Part shown: piece by piece, positions 1 through 6,094 of the stretch | How positions within the stretch are numbered: the first letter of the stretch is position 1 | Layout: every line of letters begins with the position of its first letter | Assembly (NCBI GenBank): GCA_027056215.1 | Contig: JALULO010000229.1 | Span: 1 to 6,936, forward strand | Reading direction: 5' to 3' | From: Campylobacterales bacterium | GTDB taxonomy: Bacteria; Campylobacterota; Campylobacteria; Campylobacterales; QNZT01 | Length of the DNA: 6,936 nucleotides | Translations under genes and position numbers: made by a program | Notes under the pieces: model-generated | Databases searched by the model: none | Told to the model about the DNA's origin: nothing | Seen by the model: only the letters and a program-made list of their open reading frames with translations

Positions 1-287
1 TAAATCGTGATGATACAAAAAAACTTGATTTTTTACAAGAAAATGAAGCAGCTCAGTTTTTAAATTATCTCTTTTCGCAACATAAAAAAGATGGGTACTT
101 TATGTTATCAGATAAAGCAATCGTATATCAGATAACAGATCAAAAACTTTTTGATGCTACTACATATGCGAAGAAGAAAGCACAGATTGAGAAAAGTACA
201 AAAGGCTTAAAAGCAAATACTATTGAAAAAAATCTCATTAAAAAGTTACAAACACAATATACAATAGAAAAATACGTTAAAGGATAG
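1..287 (+). CDS. C-terminal end of a periplasmic SurA/PpiD-like peptidyl-prolyl cis-trans isomerase (5' partial)
   Basis: The reading frame is open from the left edge (first full codon at position 3) to a TAG at 285-287, so about 94 C-terminal residues are present and the gene starts outside the window. An internal ATG at 102 is not the start, because coding continues upstream of it. The fragment is lysine-rich and helical, with a tail like that of SurA_N/PpiD-type chaperones; no PPIase catalytic domain or signal sequence falls inside the window. The assignment rests mainly on context: as I recall, a PPIase-like gene (Cj0694 in C. jejuni, HP0977 in H. pylori) sits directly upstream of ftsA-ftsZ in Campylobacterota. 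Such proteins are anchored in the inner membrane or lie in the periplasm and help fold exported proteins. Its stop is 3 nt before ftsA and in the same frame, which suggests cotranscription. The family call is moderately sure; the coding status is nearly certain. Confidence 0.65.
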   Translation, partial: NRDDTKKLDFLQENEAAQFLNYLFSQHKKDGYFMLSDKAIVYQITDQKLFDATTYAKKKAQIEKSTKGLKANTIEKNLIKKLQTQYTIEKYVKG

Positions 288-293
288 GGTTTG
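279..293 (+). promoter_or_regulatory. Shine-Dalgarno and TTG start of ftsA
   Basis: AAAGGA at 279-284 lies 6 nt before the TTG at 291. It is embedded in the last codons of the upstream isomerase gene. TTG is the only start codon between the in-frame TAG at 285-287 and the conserved D-I-G-S-T-K motif. The next in-frame ATG would remove that nucleotide-binding motif, so the site decides the ftsA start. Confidence 0.75.
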
Positions 294-1667
294 AGTACGA
301 TAATCTTAGGTGTAGACATAGGTTCAACAAAAATATGTGCGATTATTGCACAAAGAAATGATACTTCTGGCGTAAAGATACTGGGTGCGGGTATTGCAAA
401 GTCTCAAGGCATCAAAAAAGGCATCATCACAAATATAGAGCTCGCATCACGTTCTATAAAACATGCAATCAATGATGCAAAACGTGTCGCAGGAACACAT
501 TTTGACAAAGTCATAGTTTCTATGTCAGGAGCATATACCAAAAGTGTTGATAGCCATGGTGTAGTGAATGTACCTGGCAAAGAGATCGGTATCAAAGAGA
601 TCAACCGTGTTATGCAAATGGCTGATCACAATGCCAATATACCACACGAATATGAAAAACTTCATGTATTACCTTATAATTTTAAAGTAGATGATCATAG
701 CAATATAGATGATCCTTTGGGGATGAATGGCTCACGTCTTGAAGTTCAAGTACACATCATCACTGTTTTAAAATCGAGTCTGAACAATCTTAAAAAAGCA
801 GTCAAATCAGCTTCTTTGGAAATAGACAATATAGTCCTTACAGGTTATGCTTCTAGTATTGCTGTATTAAATGAGGATGAAAAAGAACTTGGTGTTGCCG
901 TTGTAGATATGGGTGGCGCAACAACCAACATAGCCATTCACCTTGGTAACTCTATCCGATACAATGATTTCATAGGAGTTGGTTCAGCTAATGTGACAAA
1001 TGATCTGTCTATGGCACTTCATACGCCAATCACAGCAGCTGAAAAAGTGAAGCTTGAACACGGTTCTTTACGTTTAAATAGCAATGAAACGATAGAATTG
1101 CCTGCAATTGGGGATGAGGGTAACTCACATGAAGTATCTCTTGAAATCGTTACTAATGTGATCTATGCCAGAATAGAAGAAACTTTACTGTTGATTGCAA
1201 AATCTATCAAAGAGAGTGGATTCAAAGATCAACTTGCTGCTGGTGTAGTACTAACAGGTGGATTGACGAAGTTGGTAGGTATACGTGAACTAGCATCTGC
1301 AATCTTTAATAACATTCCTGTACGTTTAGCAAGACCTACAGAACAAAATATCGAAGGTATGTATGATCCACTTAAAAACCCTGAATATGCCACTGCTATA
1401 GGGTTGATTTTATACGGTGTTGGTCAATTTACACCATATGAAATGGATTCAAATAGAAAACTCAGATATAAAGATGAGACGATTGAACCTAGTAAAAATA
1501 TTCAAAGTATTATTGAAGAAGAACAAGATGATGATGATCTTGAAAATGACCTTAAGTTTTCACACAAGAATCAAAATAATGATGACTTTTCAGCACTAAT
1601 TGAGGATGATACGAGTATCAAAGACGGTTTTAGAAAATTTTGGAATCGTATTACACAACTATTTTAA
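291..1667 (+). CDS. ftsA: Cell division protein FtsA (actin-like FtsZ membrane tether)
   Basis: FtsA is an actin-fold ATP-binding protein that anchors FtsZ filaments to the cytoplasmic membrane and recruits later divisome proteins. The 458 residues show phosphate-1 motif D9-IGSTK14 near the N-terminus, phosphate-2 motif VVDMGGATTN (204-213) and adenosine motif LTGGLTKL (321-328). Residues of roughly 80-165 correspond to subdomain 1C, which is specific to FtsA. The tail has an acidic stretch (about 409-420, including four Asp at 413-416), then a linker and a terminal amphipathic helix (about 443-458, IKDGFRKFWNRITQLF) that should serve as the membrane-targeting sequence. The protein is longer than E. 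coli FtsA (420 residues), mainly through this C-terminal linker. The TTG start has a good Shine-Dalgarno sequence and leaves the N-terminal strand complete. ftsZ follows after 29 nt, so the two are probably cotranscribed. Identification is secure. Confidence 0.97.
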   Translation: MSTIILGVDIGSTKICAIIAQRNDTSGVKILGAGIAKSQGIKKGIITNIELASRSIKHAINDAKRVAGTHFDKVIVSMSGAYTKSVDSHGVVNVPGKEIGIKEINRVMQMADHNANIPHEYEKLHVLPYNFKVDDHSNIDDPLGMNGSRLEVQVHIITVLKSSLNNLKKAVKSASLEIDNIVLTGYASSIAVLNEDEKELGVAVVDMGGATTNIAIHLGNSIRYNDFIGVGSANVTNDLSMALHTPITAAEKVKLEHGSLRLNSNETIELPAIGDEGNSHEVSLEIVTNVIYARIEETLLLIAKSIKESGFKDQLAAGVVLTGGLTKLVGIRELASAIFNNIPVRLARPTEQNIEGMYDPLKNPEYATAIGLILYGVGQFTPYEMDSNRKLRYKDETIEPSKNIQSIIEEEQDDDDLENDLKFSHKNQNNDDFSALIEDDTSIKDGFRKFWNRITQLF

Positions 1668-1683
1668 TTTAACAACATTCAAA

Positions 1684-1699
1684 GAGGAGAAGATATATG
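1684..1699 (+). promoter_or_regulatory. Strong Shine-Dalgarno of ftsZ
   Basis: GAGGAG at 1684-1689 lies 7 nt before the ATG at 1697, in the 29-nt ftsA-ftsZ gap. It is a better match to the anti-SD than the site before the TTG of ftsA. This fits a higher translation rate for FtsZ than for FtsA from a shared transcript (inference). Confidence 0.75.
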
Positions 1700-2806
1700 T
1701 CAAATACAACAATCGGCGCACAGATTAAAGTGATAGGCGTCGGAGGTGGCGGCGGGAACATGATTAACCATATGATCAATGAGGGAATTGGTGATATTGG
1801 TTTAATCGCTGCCAATACTGATGCTCAGGCACTTGAAGCATCGAAAGCTACTACCGTTATACAACTTGGTGAACGTAAGACAAAAGGGCTTGGTGCTGGT
1901 ATGAAGCCTGAAATTGGAAAAGAATCTGCATTAGAAAGTTTTGAAGATATCAAAGAGTCTCTAAGTGGCGCAGATATGGTTTTTATCGCTTCAGGCTTTG
2001 GCGGTGGTACTGGAACCGGTGCTGCTCCTGTTGTGGCACAAGCAGCAAAAGAAGTTGGAGCATTAACTGTTTCAGTCGTTACAAAACCTTTTGGATTTGA
2101 AGGTCGTAAAAGACTCAAACTTGCAGAAAAAGGTATCGAGGAACTTAAAAAAGAGAGTGACTCTATCGTTGTTATTCCAAATGACAAACTCCTCTCTATC
2201 GTTGATAAAAATCTTGGTATCAAAGAGAGCTTTAAACTGGTAGATGATGTTTTAAGCCGTGCAGTTGGTGGAATGAGTGCTGTTGTCCTCTCTACAGGTG
2301 TAAATGATATTAATGTCGATTTTGCTGATATTAAAACAATTATGAGCCATACAGGTATGGCTATACTTGGTGTAGGTGAAGCAGAAGGAGATGATTCTGC
2401 TATTGAAGCTGTTAAAAATGCTATCGAATCTCCACTACTAGATAATATGACTATCAACGGTGCAATGGGTGTTTTAGTACACTTTCATATGCATCCAAAT
2501 TATCCACTTACACAAGTACAACACGCTATGGATATTATCTATGATAGTGCGCATGAAGATGCTGATGTTATTTTCGGTACAACAACCAATGAAAAACTTA
2601 GTGAAAATGAAGTAAAGATCACTATCGTTGCCACAGGTTTTGAAAATGCTGCTACTGCAAAACCTATCACAACACCGGCAAATGACACAGCCCAACCAGT
2701 TGCAGAAACCACTTCTATCTTAAGAAGAGTGGGTAATGGGGCATATGAACTTGAAAACAGCGATGATTTAGATTATCCGACTTTTCTACGAAGACAAATG
2801 GACTAG
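1697..2806 (+). CDS. ftsZ: Cell division protein FtsZ (tubulin-like GTPase)
   Basis: FtsZ polymerises with GTP into the cytokinetic Z-ring at midcell. The 369-residue product has a glycine-rich N-terminal nucleotide loop (GGGGGN, 16-21) and the tubulin signature GGGTGTGAAP (102-111). It also has a T7 synergy loop, NVDFADIKTIM, starting at N206; D208 and D211 there match the acidic residues that complete the GTPase site of the next subunit. The folded core ends near 'ITIVATGF' (308-315). A short linker of roughly 40 residues follows, and the protein ends in the conserved C-terminal peptide DYPTFLRRQMD (359-369), the expected docking site for FtsA. Length is normal for the family. It is the last + strand gene and is followed by a terminator hairpin. 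No catalytic residue is missing. Identification is secure. Confidence 0.98.
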   Translation: MSNTTIGAQIKVIGVGGGGGNMINHMINEGIGDIGLIAANTDAQALEASKATTVIQLGERKTKGLGAGMKPEIGKESALESFEDIKESLSGADMVFIASGFGGGTGTGAAPVVAQAAKEVGALTVSVVTKPFGFEGRKRLKLAEKGIEELKKESDSIVVIPNDKLLSIVDKNLGIKESFKLVDDVLSRAVGGMSAVVLSTGVNDINVDFADIKTIMSHTGMAILGVGEAEGDDSAIEAVKNAIESPLLDNMTINGAMGVLVHFHMHPNYPLTQVQHAMDIIYDSAHEDADVIFGTTTNEKLSENEVKITIVATGFENAATAKPITTPANDTAQPVAETTSILRRVGNGAYELENSDDLDYPTFLRRQMD

Positions 2807-2827
2807 ATCTGACTCCTTTTTGATTAT

Positions 2828-2860
2828 ATAAAGAGAGATTACACTTCTCTCTTTATTTTG
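2828..2860 (+). terminator. Rho-independent-like terminator after ftsZ, shared with the convergent gene's end
   Basis: Positions 2828-2838 (ATAAAGAGAGA) pair perfectly with 2846-2856 (TCTCTCTTTAT), an 11-bp stem with a 7-nt loop. On the + strand the stem runs into a T-rich stretch (TTTATTTTG), consistent with termination 22 nt after the ftsZ stop. The stop codon of the convergent Sel1 gene (2853-2855) lies inside the 3' arm. Downstream of the hairpin on the - strand there is no clear T run, so termination in that direction is less certain. Confidence 0.75.
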
Positions 2861-3350
2861 TTGCTATATGTGTAATAGCGTCATGTTCTTTTTCTACAAG
2901 ACTTAGCCATTTTAGCGCTTCTTTCATGTTTCTTTGTACGCCGCCTTTACCCTCTTTGTAAATCATAGCTAAGTTAAATTGTGCCATTGTATCACCTTTG
3001 AGCGCAGCTTTTTTATACCAACTTACTGCCCTTGAAAGATCTTGCCCCACTTGTAATCCATTTTCATACATGAATCCAAGAAGATAACTTGCTTCACTAT
3101 CACCTTGATTAGCAGCTTTTGCCAGCCAGAAAAAAGCCTTCTGATGATCAACTTTCACACCTATACCATCAAGATACATCTCACCAAGCATAGTCTGTGC
3201 ATCAACATCACCACTTTTAGCAAGCTGCATAAATGTTTCACTTGCTACCTCTGATTTACCTTTATCTAACATTTCCAATGCATTTCCATAAGATGCCTGT
3301 GCCATTAAACAAGTTGATGCTACCAATACGCTAAGTATAATTTTTTTCAT
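2853..3350 (-). CDS. Secreted Sel1-repeat (TPR-like) protein
   Basis: The 165-residue product begins with a signal peptide: MKK, a hydrophobic stretch to about residue 16, and a plausible signal peptidase I site after A17-Q18-A19. C14 is preceded by A-S-T, which is a poor lipobox, so a lipoprotein is less likely. The mature part carries three Sel1-like repeats at about 48-83, 84-119 and 120-156. Each has the pattern AQ/AS..LG.MY..G......A..W...AA, with a pitch of 36 residues. The third repeat has one extra residue in its turn (K-G-G-V, 135-138). A degenerate helical pair precedes them at about 22-47. Sel1 repeats form alpha-alpha hairpins that bind proteins; the partner here is unknown. The location is probably periplasmic. 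It is separated from the upstream aguB gene by 118 nt, has its own ribosome site, and converges on ftsZ. Nothing in the sequence links it to division. Confidence 0.85.
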   Translation of the reverse strand: MKKIILSVLVASTCLMAQASYGNALEMLDKGKSEVASETFMQLAKSGDVDAQTMLGEMYLDGIGVKVDHQKAFFWLAKAANQGDSEASYLLGFMYENGLQVGQDLSRAVSWYKKAALKGDTMAQFNLAMIYKEGKGGVQRNMKEALKWLSLVEKEHDAITHIATK

Positions 3351-3361
3351 AATGTTTCCTT
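3348..3361 (-). promoter_or_regulatory. Shine-Dalgarno and ATG of the Sel1-repeat gene
   Basis: On the - strand AAGGA (3361-3357) lies 6 nt before the ATG (3350-3348). The start gives a complete signal peptide, which supports it. Confidence 0.7.
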
Positions 3362-3402
3362 TTTCTTTGAAGTTACACTATGATCGTCATATTTAGTAAT
3401 GT

Positions 3403-3410
3403 ATTTTATA
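3403..3410 (-). promoter_or_regulatory. Possible -10 element of a promoter for the Sel1-repeat gene
   Basis: The - strand reads TATAAAAT here, about 53 nt upstream of the Sel1 gene ATG, in the only sizeable intergenic gap (3351-3468). No good -35 box is seen 17 nt upstream. That is tolerable in Campylobacterota, whose sigma70 promoters often lack a conserved -35. In such AT-rich DNA a chance match is quite possible. Confidence 0.35.
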
Positions 3411-3468
3411 CTTTTGTAGTTATTTAGAGTCTTTTTGTAAAAAATAGGTAGATTTTACACATTTATGG

Positions 3469-4341
3469 TTAATCAAGATATCTTTTTGTTAATCCTTCAT
3501 AACACTCAATTCGTCTGTCTCGCAAAAATGGCCAGATATTACGCACATCTGATACTGCTTTCATATCGATATCACATATCAACACCGTCTCTTTTTCATG
3601 ATTACACACTGCTAAAAACTCTCCCTGCGAACCACACACAAAACTTCTTCCCCAAAAGTGTATCCCATCTATCGCACCTGTTATATCTTTTTCTGTACCG
3701 ACTCGATTTACCGATATCACGGGTATTGCATTGGCGATGGCATGAGAGCGTTGTATGGTTATCCAAGCATCAAGTTGTCTAGCTTTTTCGCTTTGGCTAT
3801 CTTCATCAAACCAACCAATGGCAGTAGGATAAATAAGAATCTCAGCTCCTTTTAGTGTCATCAAACGGGCGGCTTCTGGATACCATTGATCCCAACATAC
3901 CAGTACGCCAAGCCTTCCAACACTCGTATCGATAGGTTCAAACCCAAGATCACCCGGTGTAAAATAAAACTTTTCATAAAAACCAGGATCATCGGGAATA
4001 TGCATCTTGCGATATTTTCCAGTGAGTAAACCATCTTTTTCAAACACAACAGCACTATTATGATACAAGCCTTGCGTTCTTTTTTCAAACAAAGAAGTTA
4101 CCAATACAATCTCATACTTTTTTGCTATACTTCCCCAAAAAAGCAAATCTTCTTCGTACGAATCAGCCAAAGCAAAATTAGCAACATCTTCGGTAATACA
4201 AAAATAATCACTCTGGTGCAGTTCTTGCAATACTACAAGCTCTGCTCCCTGCTCTTTTGCTTGGGCAATCATTTCAACACTCTGATTGATTGTTGTTTTT
4301 TTATCTTTATGGTACTTTTGCTGAATCAAGGCTACCTTCAT
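3469..4341 (-). CDS. aguB: N-carbamoylputrescine amidase (nitrilase superfamily)
   Basis: This enzyme hydrolyses N-carbamoylputrescine to putrescine, CO2 and ammonia, the last step of the agmatine deiminase route to polyamines. It is cytoplasmic. The 290-residue length is typical. The nitrilase Glu-Lys-Cys triad is visible: E40 in LQELHQ, K112 in GKYRKMHIPDD and the nucleophile C149 in VCWDQWYPEAAR. The signatures KMHIPDDPGFYEKFYFTPGD (112-131) and WDQWYPEAARL are characteristic of the AguB branch rather than of generic omega-amidases or beta-ureidopropionases. No agmatine deiminase (aguA) is in the window. The ATG overlaps the folP stop by 4 nt (ATGA), and a strong Shine-Dalgarno lies within folP, so it is the last gene of the - strand operon. 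No convincing terminator follows it. Substrate is inferred from family resemblance. Confidence 0.9.
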   Translation of the reverse strand: MKVALIQQKYHKDKKTTINQSVEMIAQAKEQGAELVVLQELHQSDYFCITEDVANFALADSYEEDLLFWGSIAKKYEIVLVTSLFEKRTQGLYHNSAVVFEKDGLLTGKYRKMHIPDDPGFYEKFYFTPGDLGFEPIDTSVGRLGVLVCWDQWYPEAARLMTLKGAEILIYPTAIGWFDEDSQSEKARQLDAWITIQRSHAIANAIPVISVNRVGTEKDITGAIDGIHFWGRSFVCGSQGEFLAVCNHEKETVLICDIDMKAVSDVRNIWPFLRDRRIECYEGLTKRYLD

Positions 4342-5483
4342 ATTAAAGTCTCCTCTAAACGTTGATATACCGCTAAAGCTTGTTTATGTTCTTTTACATC
4401 ATGACATCGTATGATGCTTGCTCCTTCATCAACTGCTTTCATATGAAGTATAAGTGTTCCTGCTAATCTCTCTTCAACGCTAGAAGGTATGATTTGATCA
4501 ATCATAGATTTTCGACTTGCCCCTATCAAAAGCGGTAATCCTAACTTTTGAAAATGTCCCATATGTTTGATAAGCAAAAGATTATGTTCAACTGTTTTAC
4601 CAAATCCTATCCCCACATCTAAGACAATATCCTCTATACCAAAATCATGTGCTTTTTGGATACGTTTTATAAAAAAGTCTGCAACATCTGTTATGATATT
4701 TTCATATTGAGGATTTTGTTGCATACTTAAAGGATCATTTTGCATATGCATGATTACAACCTGCGCATCGTAAGATTTGGTAAGAACACATACTTCATCA
4801 TTGGCAAGGCCTGTGATATCATTGACGATATGAAACCCTTTTTCTAAAGCATACGAAATCGGTTTTGGGGCATAACTATCCAAACTAAAACGTACTTTTT
4901 CATACAACTTATGCGTATAAATCGCATCTACAATCGGTTCTATACGCTTTAACTCTTCATCTTCACTTACAGGCAAACTACCAGGACGAGATGAAACACC
5001 CCCGATATCGATGATATCTGCACCATCTTCGATCATCTTTTCAATCGCAATAAGTGCTTCGTTACCTTGAAATCTACTTCCATGAAAAAAACTGTCACTA
5101 TTGGCATTGATCACGCCCATGATCTGGGTTTTTTGTACTTTCTTAGTCTGATACATTGCCAAGGTATCAGCTACTTTTTTAAGTCCAAAAGGCTGAATCT
5201 TCTCTTTTTTTGCCAAAATCTTACGCTGCTTTTCATTGAGTATCAACAGTGCATTGACATGATCACGCTTACATAAAATCGTATCTTTTTCAACCGCTAG
5301 TTCCGCACCGATGGAGAGGGCATCTTGTTTGAGGATATTAGCAGCAGGTGTTCTAAGGTTTTGAATATAAAAAAGATGCAACTGCATCTTTTCGCCCATA
5401 ATCTTGTTACCCTCTTTAGTTGAACCAATCTTTTCTAAAATACGTTTTTTATCTGTAGTACCATCTATCTTTATAACACGCAT
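4338..5483 (-). CDS. folP: Dihydropteroate synthase with N-terminal extension
   Basis: The enzyme condenses p-aminobenzoate with 6-hydroxymethyl-7,8-dihydropterin diphosphate in folate synthesis and is the target of sulfonamides. The 381 residues comprise an N-terminal region of about 118 residues and a TIM-barrel core. Core motifs in order are: IMGVINANSDSFF (121-133, with the conserved Asn at 126), DIGGVSSRPG (159-168), RFSLDSY (D202), NDITG (N221), MHMQNDP (245-251), DVGIGFGK (289-296), GASRKS (K325) and IIRCHDV (R359, H361). All expected pterin and phosphate ligands are present. The two mobile loops differ from the usual NVTPDSFSDGG and GGESTRPG forms, with NSDSF and GGVSSRPG here. A total near 380 residues is, as I recall, normal for Campylobacterota FolP, against about 280 in E. 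coli. The ATG overlaps the holB stop by 1 nt (TAATG). A second start at M29 has a rough Shine-Dalgarno (AGAGG) but would cut into the extension, so the longer start is preferred. Confidence 0.95.
   Translation of the reverse strand: MRVIKIDGTTDKKRILEKIGSTKEGNKIMGEKMQLHLFYIQNLRTPAANILKQDALSIGAELAVEKDTILCKRDHVNALLILNEKQRKILAKKEKIQPFGLKKVADTLAMYQTKKVQKTQIMGVINANSDSFFHGSRFQGNEALIAIEKMIEDGADIIDIGGVSSRPGSLPVSEDEELKRIEPIVDAIYTHKLYEKVRFSLDSYAPKPISYALEKGFHIVNDITGLANDEVCVLTKSYDAQVVIMHMQNDPLSMQQNPQYENIITDVADFFIKRIQKAHDFGIEDIVLDVGIGFGKTVEHNLLLIKHMGHFQKLGLPLLIGASRKSMIDQIIPSSVEERLAGTLILHMKAVDEGASIIRCHDVKEHKQALAVYQRLEETLI
4339..4355 (-). promoter_or_regulatory. Shine-Dalgarno of aguB embedded in the folP 3' end
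   Basis: The - strand has GAGGAG (4355-4350) 8 nt before the aguB ATG (4341-4339). The motif is formed by the Leu-Glu-Glu codons near the FolP C-terminus. It is the strongest ribosome site in the operon part visible here, so aguB may be translated well in addition to being coupled to folP. Confidence 0.7.
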
Positions 5484-6094
5484 TATGTTCGCATCTTTGC
5501 CTGATAGATTGTCAAAAGCAAATAACTTAATAGATTTTGTCCTCGACTATTTAATGCTGAAAGTTCGAGTGTTTTATCAAACATATCCAACTCCTGTGCA
5601 TTAAGTTTGATACCATGCACAACAACGCTTTCATATAAAAGTTTCTGGATTATCTCTTTAAGTTCTTCTTTCCCAACATGACGATATTTAGCCAAAAAGT
5701 CGAAAATCTGTGTTAAATCAAGATGTGCAATATCAAGATCCAAAGAGATATCACTTTTTTCAACTTGCAGTATTTTTTGTGGTAAACGTGAGCGTATCGT
5801 TGGTAAAAGTGCATTTTTAGAACGTGAAATCACGATAAAGATGATATTTCTCGGTGGCTCTTCAAGAAGTTTCAAAAGTGCATTTTGTGCATAAATATTA
5901 TAAGAGAGTGCACCAAGGATGATATATTTATGCTCTTCTTCTGCAATATACGCTTCCTTGACTACAGCTGCTGCATTTTCTACTTTAAATTCATCCGTAA
6001 AAAAGGATTTTACCAACCGCGTATGGATATGTTGTAAAACACTCTCTTTGGCAAATTCTAAATCTTGACAAATAACAATCTGAGAAGTTGTCAT
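5483..6094 (-). CDS. holB: DNA polymerase III delta' subunit, short form (clamp loader)
   Basis: Delta' is a non-motor subunit of the clamp loader that places the beta sliding clamp on primed DNA. The 203-residue product shows the clamp-loader sensor-1 region, with A69-QNALLKLLEEPP81 followed by a strand IIFIVIS and then ALLPTIRSR (95-103). R103 corresponds to the arginine of the SRC motif, the likely arginine finger, while the usual cysteine is replaced (S-R-L). There is no Walker A motif and no four-cysteine zinc module. The protein is much shorter than E. coli delta' (334 residues), lacking most of the C-terminal collar region and the N-terminal start of the AAA+ domain. Short delta' proteins in this position are, as I recall, usual in Campylobacterota (HP1231, Cj0584). 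The start overlaps the hobA stop by 4 nt (ATGA). The ribosome site is weak, so coupling to hobA is likely. Confidence 0.85.
   Translation of the reverse strand: MTTSQIVICQDLEFAKESVLQHIHTRLVKSFFTDEFKVENAAAVVKEAYIAEEEHKYIILGALSYNIYAQNALLKLLEEPPRNIIFIVISRSKNALLPTIRSRLPQKILQVEKSDISLDLDIAHLDLTQIFDFLAKYRHVGKEELKEIIQKLLYESVVVHGIKLNAQELDMFDKTLELSALNSRGQNLLSYLLLTIYQAKMRT

Noticed and set aside
102..287. A separate small 61-codon gene upstream of ftsA
   Set aside because: The frame continues without a stop to the left edge, so this is the tail of a larger gene rather than a small gene starting at 102.
404..604. 66-codon - strand frame within ftsA
   Set aside because: It is antisense to conserved FtsA sequence and has no domain or supporting context.
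1825..2457. 210-codon open frame on the - strand opposite ftsZ
   Set aside because: It lies wholly antisense to secure ftsZ coding sequence, is low-complexity (Ser/Pro/Thr-rich) in translation, and has no recognisable domain; it is a shadow of ftsZ codon bias.
3380..3390. Imperfect palindrome ATGATCGTCAT between the putative -10 and the Sel1 gene start
   Set aside because: The arms are only 4 bp (ATGA/TCAT) around a 3-nt centre and occur once. That is expected by chance and not enough to call an operator.
3437..3459. Possible terminator after aguB, GTAAAA/TTTTAC inverted repeat
   Set aside because: The stem is only 6 bp with a single G-C pair, the loop is about 10 nt, and no T run follows on the - strand. 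It is too weak in AT-rich DNA.
3465..3782. 105-codon + strand frame opposite aguB
   Set aside because: It covers conserved aguB coding sequence on the other strand; the translation is cysteine/histidine/leucine-rich without a motif.
4060..4365. 101-codon + strand frame opposite the aguB 5' part
   Set aside because: It is antisense to the aguB catalytic Glu region and shows only AT-derived Phe/Leu/Tyr richness.
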